From the NCBI GenBank assembly GCA_030609345.1, contig JAUWCK010000021.1, forward strand, positions 1 to 9,939: a stretch of 9,939 nucleotides of DNA, written 5' to 3'. Positions 1 through 5,547 of this stretch are shown piece by piece. How positions within the stretch are numbered: the first letter of the stretch is position 1; each line of letters starts with the position of its first letter. The position numbers were made by a program, and so were the translations under genes. The stretch comes from Methanosarcinales archaeon. GTDB taxonomy: Archaea > Halobacteriota > Methanosarcinia > Methanosarcinales > Methanogasteraceae. The notes under the pieces were generated by a model, which did not search any database, had not been told where the DNA came from, and saw only the letters and a list, made by a program, of their open reading frames with translations.

Positions 1-1
1 A

Positions 2-640
2 GGTCAGCAAGTTCCGGTTGATCCCTATTACATCATAATAAAGCTTCCAGGCGAGGCGAAGGAAGAATTCGTCCTGATGAGGTCAGTAACACCAATAAAG
101 AAGGACAACATGGTTGCATGGCTCGCTGCCCGTTCGGATGAGGATCATTACGGAGACCTACTGCTCTACAAATTCCCCAAAGAGAAACTGGTATACGGTC
201 CCCTGCAGATCGAGGCGAAGTTCGATCAGGATGCTGTGATCTCACAACAATTAACACTCTGGTCACAACAGGGATCCAGGGTGACAAGAGGGAACCTGCT
301 GGTGATACCGATTGAGGATTCGATCCTGTACATAGAGCCGCTCTACATACAGGCAGAGACCGGGCAGCTGCCCGAACTCAAACGAGTGCTGGTCTCAGAC
401 GGCGAGAGGGTGGTGATGGAGGAAGACTTTGACAAGGCACTTGTTGCACTCTTCGGTGAAACCGGACCGGTTACGGTGGAGGTGGGTGTATACGAAGGGG
501 AGAAGTCAACTGAGATACTGATAACAGAAGCGCAGATGTATTATGATGCGATTCTCGATTCCATGGGCACGAACTGGACAGCATTCGGGGAGAACTTTGA
601 TAAGTTGGGCGAGGTTCTCGGAGAGCTGGGATCGGATTGA
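2..640 (+). CDS. UPF0182 family membrane protein, C-terminal part (5' end outside window)
   Basis: This is the last 212 codons of a UPF0182 (COG1615) protein. The frame is open from the first bases, so the gene begins before the window; the internal ATG at 77 is not the start. Family members are about 900-1000 residues, with several N-terminal membrane helices and a large extracytoplasmic domain; only the end of that domain is here. Conserved family stretches are visible: DPYYIIIKLPGE near the left edge, NMVAWLAARSDEDHYGDLL, FPKEKLVYGPLQIEAKFDQD, the RGNLLVIPIEDSILYIEPLY block and GQLPELKRVLVSDGERVVM. The stop is TGA at 638-640. The last 50 or so residues are acidic and poorly conserved, as is usual in the family. 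The function is not known; a membrane or cell-surface role is inferred from topology. The identification is firm, the role is not. Confidence 0.9.
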   Translation, partial: GQQVPVDPYYIIIKLPGEAKEEFVLMRSVTPIKKDNMVAWLAARSDEDHYGDLLLYKFPKEKLVYGPLQIEAKFDQDAVISQQLTLWSQQGSRVTRGNLLVIPIEDSILYIEPLYIQAETGQLPELKRVLVSDGERVVMEEDFDKALVALFGETGPVTVEVGVYEGEKSTEILITEAQMYYDAILDSMGTNWTAFGENFDKLGEVLGELGSD

Positions 641-821
641 TCAACGTGTTTCTGGGATTTACGCTAACGACTCCTGCGGTTTGAATCGAATTCCACCATC
701 TGCTCGATCAGTTGTTCTGGTCAATGTTTCACACCAACTAGCTCATCTTCAGTAAAAAATTTAATATTTCTGATCCGTTCTGATCTAAAGTGTGGATAAG
801 ATACTTGGTGCTTGTTTAACT

Positions 822-943
822 AACCACAAGATTACACAGATTTTCACGAGAAAGTATGGAGAAGTAAGATATAAAATGTAAAACTAACCAATGTCCCATG
901 TCTAATACCACACTCTTGTGTTAATCTCGTGAAATTCGTGGTT
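822..943. repeat. degenerate inverted-repeat element in intergenic DNA
   Basis: The left arm (822-851) starts AACCACAAGATTACACAG and ends TTTCACGAGA. The right arm (925-943) reads TCTCGTGAAATTCGTGGTT, whose reverse complement is AACCACGAATTTCACGAGA. The outer six bases (AACCAC) and the inner ten (TTTCACGAGA at 842-851 against TCTCGTGAAA at 925-934) pair exactly; the left arm has about 11 extra bases between them. The interior is AT-rich and has no ORF. Arms of the type 'ACCACGAATTTCACGA' are, from memory, a common dispersed intergenic motif in archaeal and bacterial genomes, so this may be a non-autonomous or relic element. I see no target-site duplication. Confidence 0.5.
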
Positions 944-949
944 TTTTTT
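942..949 (+). terminator. oligo-T run, possible terminator for the UPF0182 transcript
   Basis: Eight consecutive T residues on the plus strand directly follow the right arm of the inverted repeat. Archaeal RNA polymerase terminates at oligo-U tracts, so this could end transcription from the left. It lies about 300 bases past the UPF0182 stop, so the assignment is tentative. Confidence 0.35.
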
Positions 950-1022
950 CGCCGCATCCAAACACATGCCGTATTTATTTTAAGTTCCCTAACGAACCGG
1001 TGGACGCGACATGAGATGAAGG

Positions 1023-1859
1023 TCACGCATACCCGTACTCCAGATATGTGAGATCCAGTTCCCGCTTTAACCCTGCGAGGAACAATCCATACGTCTCATG
1101 CGAAAAATCGAGCCACCCGGAGTCCTGGGAGATCATCGCCTCAAACTCCTTCTCTGACTCGGTTTCCCCTTTGACGCCGAGATCTTGTACATCATCCCAG
1201 TATTTTTCGAGGTATTCAAAGAGCGAGGTCTCTGCAAAGGACTTTGGTACAACAGGCGAATATGTCGCAATCTCATCCATCAACTCCTGCTCTCTTGAAT
1301 GCTCTTCTTCTGTGATTCCAGATTGCTCGATTGCCTGCTGCCTCGCCTTCTCATCGATCGCGCGTTTCTCACCCGGACCAAGGAACAGATGCCCGTGGCG
1401 CTCCACGTGCTCTGTATACATCGCGTTCTGGATCAGTTCGTGTTCGAGCACAAAGTGGAGCATTCTATCGGTTGCTTGCTCGATGTAGGACTGGCTGACT
1501 ACGATTATTGAGAACCAGCCGATTTTAAAGAAGAATCGTCTGTTCATAGCGATCGTGTAATCGAGAACGCTCGGGCGCTGCATGAATATCGACGGCGAGA
1601 ACGCAACTGCATTCGACGACAGCATCAGGATGCCCTGCAATCGGTCATCTCCGACCATTCGCCCCATCCGTGCACGGACGTCTCCTGAGATGACATCGTA
1701 CATCGACGGCGGGTCTCTTTCGTACCCTTTGCATCGTTCGAGCAGCTCCTTTATCCGGGACGGCTCGAGTTTTCTCATCGAGACTGCGATCTCGGATGCG
1801 ATCGATACGATCCACTGCCGGTAATTCTGCTCGAACAGTTCTCTCTCGTTCATCGACAT
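1023..1859 (-). CDS. hypothetical protein with a degenerate HExxH-like motif
   Basis: I do not recognise the family. From the ATG at 1859 the product is 278 residues; a second ATG sits two codons later (1853), and a TTG at 1931 would add 24 residues of low-quality sequence (His/Pro-rich), so I prefer 1859. Residues 1-60 look helical and charged. Residues 108-123 form a hydrophobic stretch (FFFKIGWFSIIVVSQS), which may be a buried strand rather than a membrane helix. Then comes LEHELIQNAMYTEH (residues 138-151) followed by H155 and H157: it resembles a zinc-peptidase HExxH helix, but the second His is Gln144. Residues 160-200 are highly charged and probably coiled. The C-terminal 80 residues are acidic. 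No signal peptide is visible. It is divergent from the membrane-protein gene to its right. A soluble, possibly inactive or atypical metallopeptidase-like protein is an inference only; that it is a real gene seems likely from its length and composition. Confidence 0.7.
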   Translation of the reverse strand: MSMNERELFEQNYRQWIVSIASEIAVSMRKLEPSRIKELLERCKGYERDPPSMYDVISGDVRARMGRMVGDDRLQGILMLSSNAVAFSPSIFMQRPSVLDYTIAMNRRFFFKIGWFSIIVVSQSYIEQATDRMLHFVLEHELIQNAMYTEHVERHGHLFLGPGEKRAIDEKARQQAIEQSGITEEEHSREQELMDEIATYSPVVPKSFAETSLFEYLEKYWDDVQDLGVKGETESEKEFEAMISQDSGWLDFSHETYGLFLAGLKRELDLTYLEYGYA

Positions 1860-2004
1860 GTATTGCGATATGGTGTGGGGTGGGTAATGAAGATACCGCA
1901 GATTTGCATCTACTCGGTGTTGTGATGTCAAGCAGCGCGATCGGGGCTATGAGGGGATTGCAAGGATTGGTGCGATGCTGCTGGTGGCTGTGGCGTGGTG
2001 ATGG

Positions 2005-2012
2005 TTTTATTT
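2005..2012 (+). promoter_or_regulatory. TATA-like box for the repeat-bearing membrane protein gene
   Basis: TTTTATTT lies about 28 bases upstream of roughly position 2033. That predicts a transcript starting just before the ATG at 2037, a near-leaderless arrangement common in archaea. It argues against the alternative upstream starts at 1995 (GTG) and 2001 (ATG), which would lie before the predicted transcript start. Confidence 0.35.
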
Positions 2013-2036
2013 GGGCTCGTCGCCATTCTTGTTTGT

Positions 2037-3815
2037 ATGCAGGACATGGGCGGGAATGAGAAATCCACAGGACTTGCTGGGCGCATACATGAGCGCATAC
2101 GCGATTGGGGGTTCCGCCATCCATGGATCGCACGTCCATTTTGGTATTCCACCCTTCTGGTGGCTGTTCTGGGGGTTTGCCACTGGGAATTCAATTATTT
2201 CGATCTCTACCACACCGACGCTGATAGCGCCAGATACGTGCTCAGCGCAATGGTTCAGGCGCAGGCGGCAATCATTGCCATCGTTATAACGCTGACCCTG
2301 ATCGCGGTTCAACTCACCGCTTCTGCGTATTCACCGCGAGTAATCCATGTTTTCAAGAAGAATCCGGATATGTGGATACTTCTGGTGATTTATGGGGTAT
2401 CGATGTTATACGGACTCATTGTATTGAAGATAGTTGAGGAAGTTGTCAGTCAGGGTATTATCTGGTCTCGTGGATTTGTTTCCCTTTCTTTTGAGCATAT
2501 TGTTTCACTGGCGTACTGGTTGGAGGCATTTACGCTTGTTGCGCTCATGTTATACCTGCTGAATATTATTGATCTTTTAAAACCAGAAAATATTATAAAA
2601 AAGTTAGCAATTGAAATCACCAAAGATAATATTTTAAATGCAGAAGCAGATGCGAAAGATGATCCAATTCAGCCAATTGTGGATATAATTCACGGTTCAG
2701 TCATGAAATATGATATTGCAACAACAAGAATTGGTTTAAAGGCGGTAACGAACCAAGTGATCGAAATTATCGATCCAGATAGTCAAGAAGAGATTTCAAA
2801 GAGTTTTTGTAATCATTTTAACTTGATCGGTAAATCGACTGTACGCAATACGGATGAAGAATCAACGGGAGAGGTTATTCAAAATTTAGGTCGTTTTGGG
2901 AAATCGACGGCGGAAAATGGACTTAAAGATGCGGCATTGAAAGTAGTAGAGTCTCTTTGGGATGTTGGAGAAATTGTCGCAGAAAAAGGATTTGACGATG
3001 CAACATCGAAAGTAGCAGAATCCCTCAAAGATGTTGGAATATCTGCTGCAGAGAAGGGGAGTAAATTTGAAAATGTGGCAACACAAGTAGCAGTGTCGCT
3101 TGGAACTGTTGGAAGAATCACTGCAAAAAAAGAACTTGAAAATGCGATATCGCAAGTAGTAGAGTCTCTTAGTAGCGTTGGATGGTCTGCCGCAAAGAAC
3201 CGACTTAATGATACAATGTTTAGTGTAGCGTTGTCTCTTGGATATGTTGGAATATCTGCTGCAGAAAGGGGGAGTGAATTTGAACATATAGTAATACATG
3301 TAGCAATGCGCCTTCAACGTGTTTGTGCCTATGAATATAACTATGAATATAAAAATGAAAATGTGCTACTTAGAGTAGCATCGTCTCTTGGGGATGTTGG
3401 AGTGTCTGCTGCAGAGAACAGACTTAATGATGCAACATCAGAGGTAGTACGGGCTCTTGGATTTATTGGAGTGTCTGCCGCAGAAGAAGGTAAAGGATTT
3501 GAGCATGTGGTTCGGTGTGCGGTAGTATCTCTTGTAGGTGTTGGAACAACTGCCATAGAAAAAGAAGAGCTTAAATATGCAATATCGGAAGCAGCGCAGT
3601 CTCTCGCGGAGTTAACAATTTCAAGCGAGGAAATTGTTAAAAATACTATTCAAGAATTAAAACAAGAAGAACCAGATCGTGGCTTCTTCCAAAAACCCAT
3701 GGAGCTCTACGAACGACAAATACGACAAGATCGTGACTCCTTCCAAAAATTCATGGATCTCTACGAACAACGACTTGAGGAATTACGAGGACTACGAACC
3801 CGAAAACCAAATTAA
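2037..3815 (+). CDS. multi-pass membrane protein, DUF2254-like N-terminus with tandem alpha-helical repeats
   Basis: The product is 592 residues from the ATG at 2037; the ATG at 2046 is also possible. The membrane part has about four helices: residues 36-49, 70-94, 112-131 and 158-180. The second contains AIVITLTLIAVQLTASAYSP, which resembles the DUF2254 family of uncharacterised membrane proteins. A linker (about 185-275) follows. Then come about ten tandem repeats of 22-25 residues (about 276-538), each with a core like VVESLGDVGVSAAE, which should form helical pairs as in HEAT-type solenoids. The tail (539-592) is charged and coiled-coil-like, with an 18-residue unit present twice (FFQKPMELYERQ / SFQKFMDLYEQR). 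Base use becomes clearly more AT-rich from about 2570. The likely picture is a membrane anchor presenting a cytoplasmic repeat scaffold, perhaps for protein binding. The function is unknown; DUF2254 membership is moderately supported. Confidence 0.8.
   Translation: MQDMGGNEKSTGLAGRIHERIRDWGFRHPWIARPFWYSTLLVAVLGVCHWEFNYFDLYHTDADSARYVLSAMVQAQAAIIAIVITLTLIAVQLTASAYSPRVIHVFKKNPDMWILLVIYGVSMLYGLIVLKIVEEVVSQGIIWSRGFVSLSFEHIVSLAYWLEAFTLVALMLYLLNIIDLLKPENIIKKLAIEITKDNILNAEADAKDDPIQPIVDIIHGSVMKYDIATTRIGLKAVTNQVIEIIDPDSQEEISKSFCNHFNLIGKSTVRNTDEESTGEVIQNLGRFGKSTAENGLKDAALKVVESLWDVGEIVAEKGFDDATSKVAESLKDVGISAAEKGSKFENVATQVAVSLGTVGRITAKKELENAISQVVESLSSVGWSAAKNRLNDTMFSVALSLGYVGISAAERGSEFEHIVIHVAMRLQRVCAYEYNYEYKNENVLLRVASSLGDVGVSAAENRLNDATSEVVRALGFIGVSAAEEGKGFEHVVRCAVVSLVGVGTTAIEKEELKYAISEAAQSLAELTISSEEIVKNTIQELKQEEPDRGFFQKPMELYERQIRQDRDSFQKFMDLYEQRLEELRGLRTRKPN
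2862..3651 (+). repeat. in-frame tandem repeats of 66-75 bp within the membrane protein gene
   Basis: About ten degenerate units encode 22-25 residues each. Recurrent DNA words include TCTCTTGGxxATGTTGGA, TATCTGCTGCAGA and CTTAATGATGCAACATC. Near-identical pieces occur at about 3045, 3255 and 3405, so some copies duplicated more recently than others. One unit (about 3315-3360) has lost the core and is Tyr/Asn/Glu-rich instead (EYNYEYKNEN). Confidence 0.85.
3672..3779 (+). repeat. 54-bp tandem duplication encoding the C-terminal coiled-coil unit
   Basis: Two adjacent units of about 18 codons share DNA such as CTTCCAAAAA, ATGGA and CTCTACGAAC. They encode the paired stretches beginning GFFQKPMELYERQ and DSFQKFMDLYEQR. 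This is a separate, shorter-range duplication from the upstream 23-residue repeats. Confidence 0.6.
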
Positions 3816-3904
3816 CCGTGTCACAACAAATAAACCAGAGAACCATTGGCATCATAAAAAGCGGGCGGGTTCGGAATCATAACCTCCTGTATTAATAAAT
3901 AATT

Positions 3905-4690
3905 TTACCATCTATCTCCAATATCCTTTCTCAGATCAGATGGTTTCGCATAATAATATCCCTGTCTGTAATCAAAGTCAGAATAATCGCCGGGGCGTTC
4001 GCTTTGTATATACCGTAAGCCCGATCTAAGTTCACTTCTCCGTTCTTGATCTTCTTCACTGTCTATAACCGATCTCCAGATTGTGTCAAATTCTTCGTCA
4101 CTCAAATATGGATAATCATCTCTGTTCTTGCGGTACGATTCTTCTTCCCAACTTTCCATGTAAGCGTCTATCTCATCTTGAGTGCGAAAAGTGTACACGT
4201 AATTGCTGTAAATCACCTTTGGGACGGTCGGCTCTATGTAAATATATCCATCTGGCGTGTCACACGCTAACCACGCGTGATCACAATCGGCGAACGGGAT
4301 ATGTCCCCCATCCAGTGTGCCTATCACCAATAGTGTTTTAACCCCCCTCTTCTGCAGCATGTTCCACAGATAAATAGCCATGTCGTTGCAATCAGTCTCA
4401 CCCTCTATGTATACAAGCGAATCTTTGTATTCACTGCACACATCCATGATGGCTTCCTCAGCCGCATCCGCATCGTAGTTTATGTATATGGGACTATCAC
4501 GTTCAGATTTTTGTAGATTGTGTTCAGGGCGTACAGGGGTTGTTGTCGGAATCGGTTGTGTTGTACTGTGATCAGAACTCGAAGGGCGTTGCGTTTGTGG
4601 GATATGTGGCTGTTCTGTCACTGTGGCGCCGTCATCGGAAAACAAGAGAACAAATCCGACCACTCCAAATCCAATCGCCGCTACTACCAC
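3905..4690 (-). CDS. membrane-anchored transglutaminase-like protein
   Basis: From the GTG at 4690 the product is 261 residues. Residues 1-17 are the end of a membrane helix; the open frame extends upstream to 4744 and would lengthen it (DDNLAKTIGWIVILIVVV). Residues 22-65 are a Thr/Pro/Ser-rich linker typical of exported archaeal proteins. The domain at about 70-160 looks like a transglutaminase/papain fold: C101 in ETDCNDMA at the head of a helix, H138 in DCDHAWLACD, and E153 in YIYIEPT as the likely Cys-His-Asp/Glu triad. The C-terminal 90 residues are acidic and Tyr/Arg-rich with no recognised domain. Such proteins act outside the cell or at its surface as cysteine proteases, deamidases or cross-linkers; the substrate is unknown here. 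There is no ATG in frame upstream: a TGA at 4745-4747 closes the frame and a 7-bp duplication separates it from an ATG at 4748. The gene is convergent with its left neighbour. Confidence 0.75.
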   Translation of the reverse strand: MVVAAIGFGVVGFVLLFSDDGATVTEQPHIPQTQRPSSSDHSTTQPIPTTTPVRPEHNLQKSERDSPIYINYDADAAEEAIMDVCSEYKDSLVYIEGETDCNDMAIYLWNMLQKRGVKTLLVIGTLDGGHIPFADCDHAWLACDTPDGYIYIEPTVPKVIYSNYVYTFRTQDEIDAYMESWEEESYRKNRDDYPYLSDEEFDTIWRSVIDSEEDQERRSELRSGLRYIQSERPGDYSDFDYRQGYYYAKPSDLRKDIGDRW

Positions 4691-4732
4691 TATAAGTATA
4701 ACAATCCATCCAATTGTCTTTGCAAGATTATC

Positions 4733-4746
4733 ATCAGTTATCAGTC
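4733..4746. repeat. 7-bp near-perfect tandem duplication at the 5' end of the transglutaminase-like gene
   Basis: Plus strand ATCAGTT (4733-4739) is followed by ATCAGTC (4740-4746), matching in six of seven bases. Read on the minus strand, removing one 7-base copy joins the ATG at 4748 directly to ACT GAT GAT AAT CTT (MTDDNL) in the frame of the downstream gene. Confidence 0.75.
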
Positions 4747-4800
4747 ATCGCCCCCATCAGTTTTGTTGTCCCATGTACAAGAATATGGCGGTATCGGATT

Positions 4801-4809
4801 TATGTATTT
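4801..4809 (-). promoter_or_regulatory. TATA-like box upstream of the transglutaminase-like gene
   Basis: On the minus strand the stretch reads GAAATACATAAATCC, with an AAATACATA core. A start about 25 bases downstream (around 4780) would give a leader of about 30 bases before the ATG at 4748. No strong Shine-Dalgarno is seen; a GGGGG run lies too close (2-6 bases) to that ATG to be a standard site. Confidence 0.3.
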
Positions 4810-4926
4810 CTATCCGAGAGAGAGGTTTACAGCAGTGCGATCCTTACTAATTAAACCGTGACCCCACAGAACCCGACGCCAAACACATCCAGCCCATCCA
4901 CCTCGCCCGCGGCGTGACAGCGCAGG

Positions 4927-4977
4927 ATGCCGAAGGGCGTCGATATCCGACAGTCGTGAGCCGACGGAGATCGGCAT
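4927..4977. repeat. inverted repeat with nested stems in the GC-rich island
   Basis: ATGCCGA (4927-4933) pairs perfectly with TCGGCAT (4971-4977). Inside, GTCG (4939-4942) can pair with CGAC (4948-4951), and as an alternative GCCGA at 4960-4964 can pair with TCGGC at 4971-4975. This could be an RNA structure or a cruciform; no T run follows on either strand. Confidence 0.45.
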
Positions 4978-4992
4978 ACTATAATCGGTGTG

Positions 4993-5041
4993 GATGAAAT
5001 GTTTGGATACTGTCAAACATATCCGAATCTTATATTTCATC
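4993..5041. repeat. hairpin overlapping the 3' end of the small ORF
   Basis: GATGAAAT (4993-5000) pairs with ATTTCATC (5034-5041), and inside it ATGTTTG (4999-5005) pairs with CAAACAT (5014-5020) around an 8-base loop. The stems share two bases and so are partly alternative. On the minus strand this falls at the stop codon of the small ORF, so it could protect or process the 3' end of the hef operon transcript. Confidence 0.45.
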
Positions 5042-5155
5042 GAGACTCACGAATTCTTCTCCACGAAGGATTTTTCGCTGCCGTTCTACAAAATCCTCGT
5101 CATAATCAGAGTGCCCCAGCGTTGCCGACGCACCCGAAACCGCCCCCTTCTGCAT
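5030..5155 (-). CDS. small ORF translationally coupled to the glycosylase-family gene
   Basis: This is a 41-codon ORF whose ATG (5153-5155) shares its A with the TGA stop of the preceding gene, giving TGATG. An ATG four codons further up (5165-5167) is also in frame and would overlap that gene by 13 bases. The stop is TAA at 5030-5032. The N-terminal third is small and uncharged (KGAVSGASATLG); the rest is charged and should be helical (DYDEDFVERQRKILRG, then EEFVSLDEI). An ending of the type 'G-E-x-V-S-L-D-E-I' is often seen at the C-terminus of small type II antitoxins, but no toxin gene follows, so I give no function. The overlap and credible composition make it more likely real than chance. 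Confidence 0.45.
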   Translation of the reverse strand: MQKGAVSGASATLGHSDYDEDFVERQRKILRGEEFVSLDEI

Positions 5156-5484
5156 CACACCCTGCATTCGCACCCCCTCTCTCTCAAAATTTGGACCTGT
5201 TCCTCGTAAGAAGCAACGAATTCGGTCTGCACGGATTCCCCTGTCGCAAGTTCCGGATCCATGGGCGTATGGTGCTTATATCCTCTCGCTGCCATCTCTG
5301 TAACCAGTTCCTCATGCCGGAGGTACAGCGCCTTAAGCCGCCCCCTCCACCGCAGGATCTCAGGATGGTTCGAATACGCTTTCTTGTTGTTGGTTATTAT
5401 CGACCACACGGCATGAATCTCCCTGTGCTCGCCGAGCAGATGATTGCGGCACATCCGGTCAGGGGGCACGTCCCATATCCTCAT
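5155..5484 (-). CDS. pyrimidine dimer DNA glycosylase (endonuclease V-like) family protein
   Basis: The product is 109 residues. The stretch HLLGEHREIHAVWSII (residues 15-30) corresponds to the HLMAEYRELPRVF region of T4 endonuclease V, with R21-E22 in the place of the Arg and the catalytic Glu23 that cleave at UV dimers. YSNHPEILRWRGRLKALYLRHEELVTEM (37-64) matches the helical core, and the MRIWDV start is typical of prokaryotic members of this family (Pyr_excise). Residue 2 is Arg, not the Thr used by T4 as its N-terminal nucleophile, so glycosylase activity is not assured. The last 35 residues are charged and less conserved. The start at 5484 is supported by an AAAGGGGAA ribosome-binding site 6 bases upstream. 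It lies 63 bases after hef on the same strand and overlaps the next small ORF, so all three are probably co-transcribed. Confidence 0.75.
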   Translation of the reverse strand: MRIWDVPPDRMCRNHLLGEHREIHAVWSIITNNKKAYSNHPEILRWRGRLKALYLRHEELVTEMAARGYKHHTPMDPELATGESVQTEFVASYEEQVQILRERGCECRV

Positions 5485-5489
5485 ACGGA

Positions 5490-5498
5490 TTCCCCTTT
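5490..5498 (-). promoter_or_regulatory. ribosome-binding site of the glycosylase-family gene
   Basis: On the minus strand AAAGGGGAA ends 5 bases before the ATG at 5484. It is one of the few convincing Shine-Dalgarno sites in the window and suits an internal operon gene, whereas hef itself looks leaderless. Confidence 0.5.
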
Positions 5499-5547
5499 GC
5501 CGATTTTCCGGTATTTACAACGCAGATTCATGATTACCAGCACCTTT

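Larger units (their letters stand above)
641..1022. other. 382-base intergenic region without a recognised gene
   Basis: This lies between the UPF0182 stop and the end of the minus-strand hypothetical gene. I find no convincing coding frame on either strand. It holds an AT-rich TATA-like patch (TTTAATATT around 760-768), a short direct repeat TTCTGATC at 768-775 and 778-785, the inverted-repeat element at 822-943 and the T run at 942-949. Confidence 0.6.
4749..5029. other. 281-base region with no recognised gene, including a GC-rich island
   Basis: It lies between the transglutaminase-like gene and the small ORF at 5030. The outer parts are AT-rich; 4855-4990 is clearly GC-rich. Frames are open through the island on both strands (minus-strand stretch ending FGVGFCGVTV; plus-strand stretch ending RSAYYNRCG) but neither has a credible start. 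Hairpins are listed separately. It could be a relic gene, a repeat or an RNA; I cannot decide. Confidence 0.5.

Noticed and set aside
1860..1931. The TTG-started N-terminal extension of the minus-strand hypothetical gene
   Set aside because: It would add 24 residues of His/Pro-rich sequence from a rare start codon with no ribosome-binding site, when two ATG codons stand at a natural N-terminus.
1995..2036. Earlier GTG or ATG starts for the repeat-bearing membrane protein
   Set aside because: They lie upstream of the predicted transcript start from the TATA-like box at 2005-2012. The hydrophobic stretch they add resembles a signal sequence, so this is a preference and not a certainty.
1645..2139. 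A 164-codon minus-strand frame spanning the divergent promoter region
   Set aside because: It overlaps both neighbouring genes, which have far better protein-like composition, and its own product is rich in Arg, Pro and His with no hydrophobic core pattern.
2862..3651. Regularly spaced repeats considered as a CRISPR array
   Set aside because: The units are degenerate, contiguous and in frame through a single open reading frame, with no unique spacers between identical repeats.
3679..3882. A 67-codon plus-strand frame overlapping the end of the repeat-bearing membrane protein
   Set aside because: Its first two thirds are a shifted reading of the 54-bp duplicated coiled-coil region, and the remainder is low-complexity. 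It has no ribosome-binding site or independent promoter.
4724..4740. A CTGATGA word on the minus strand resembling a box C of a C/D guide RNA
   Set aside because: The first base is not a purine, no box D or internal C'/D' pair occurs at a suitable distance, and the sequence lies in the coding start region of the transglutaminase-like gene.
4810..5040. A 76-codon minus-strand frame starting inside the hairpin
   Set aside because: It runs across the GC-rich island in one of several frames open there, is Arg/Gly/Trp-rich, has no ribosome-binding site, and its start overlaps the end of the coupled small ORF.
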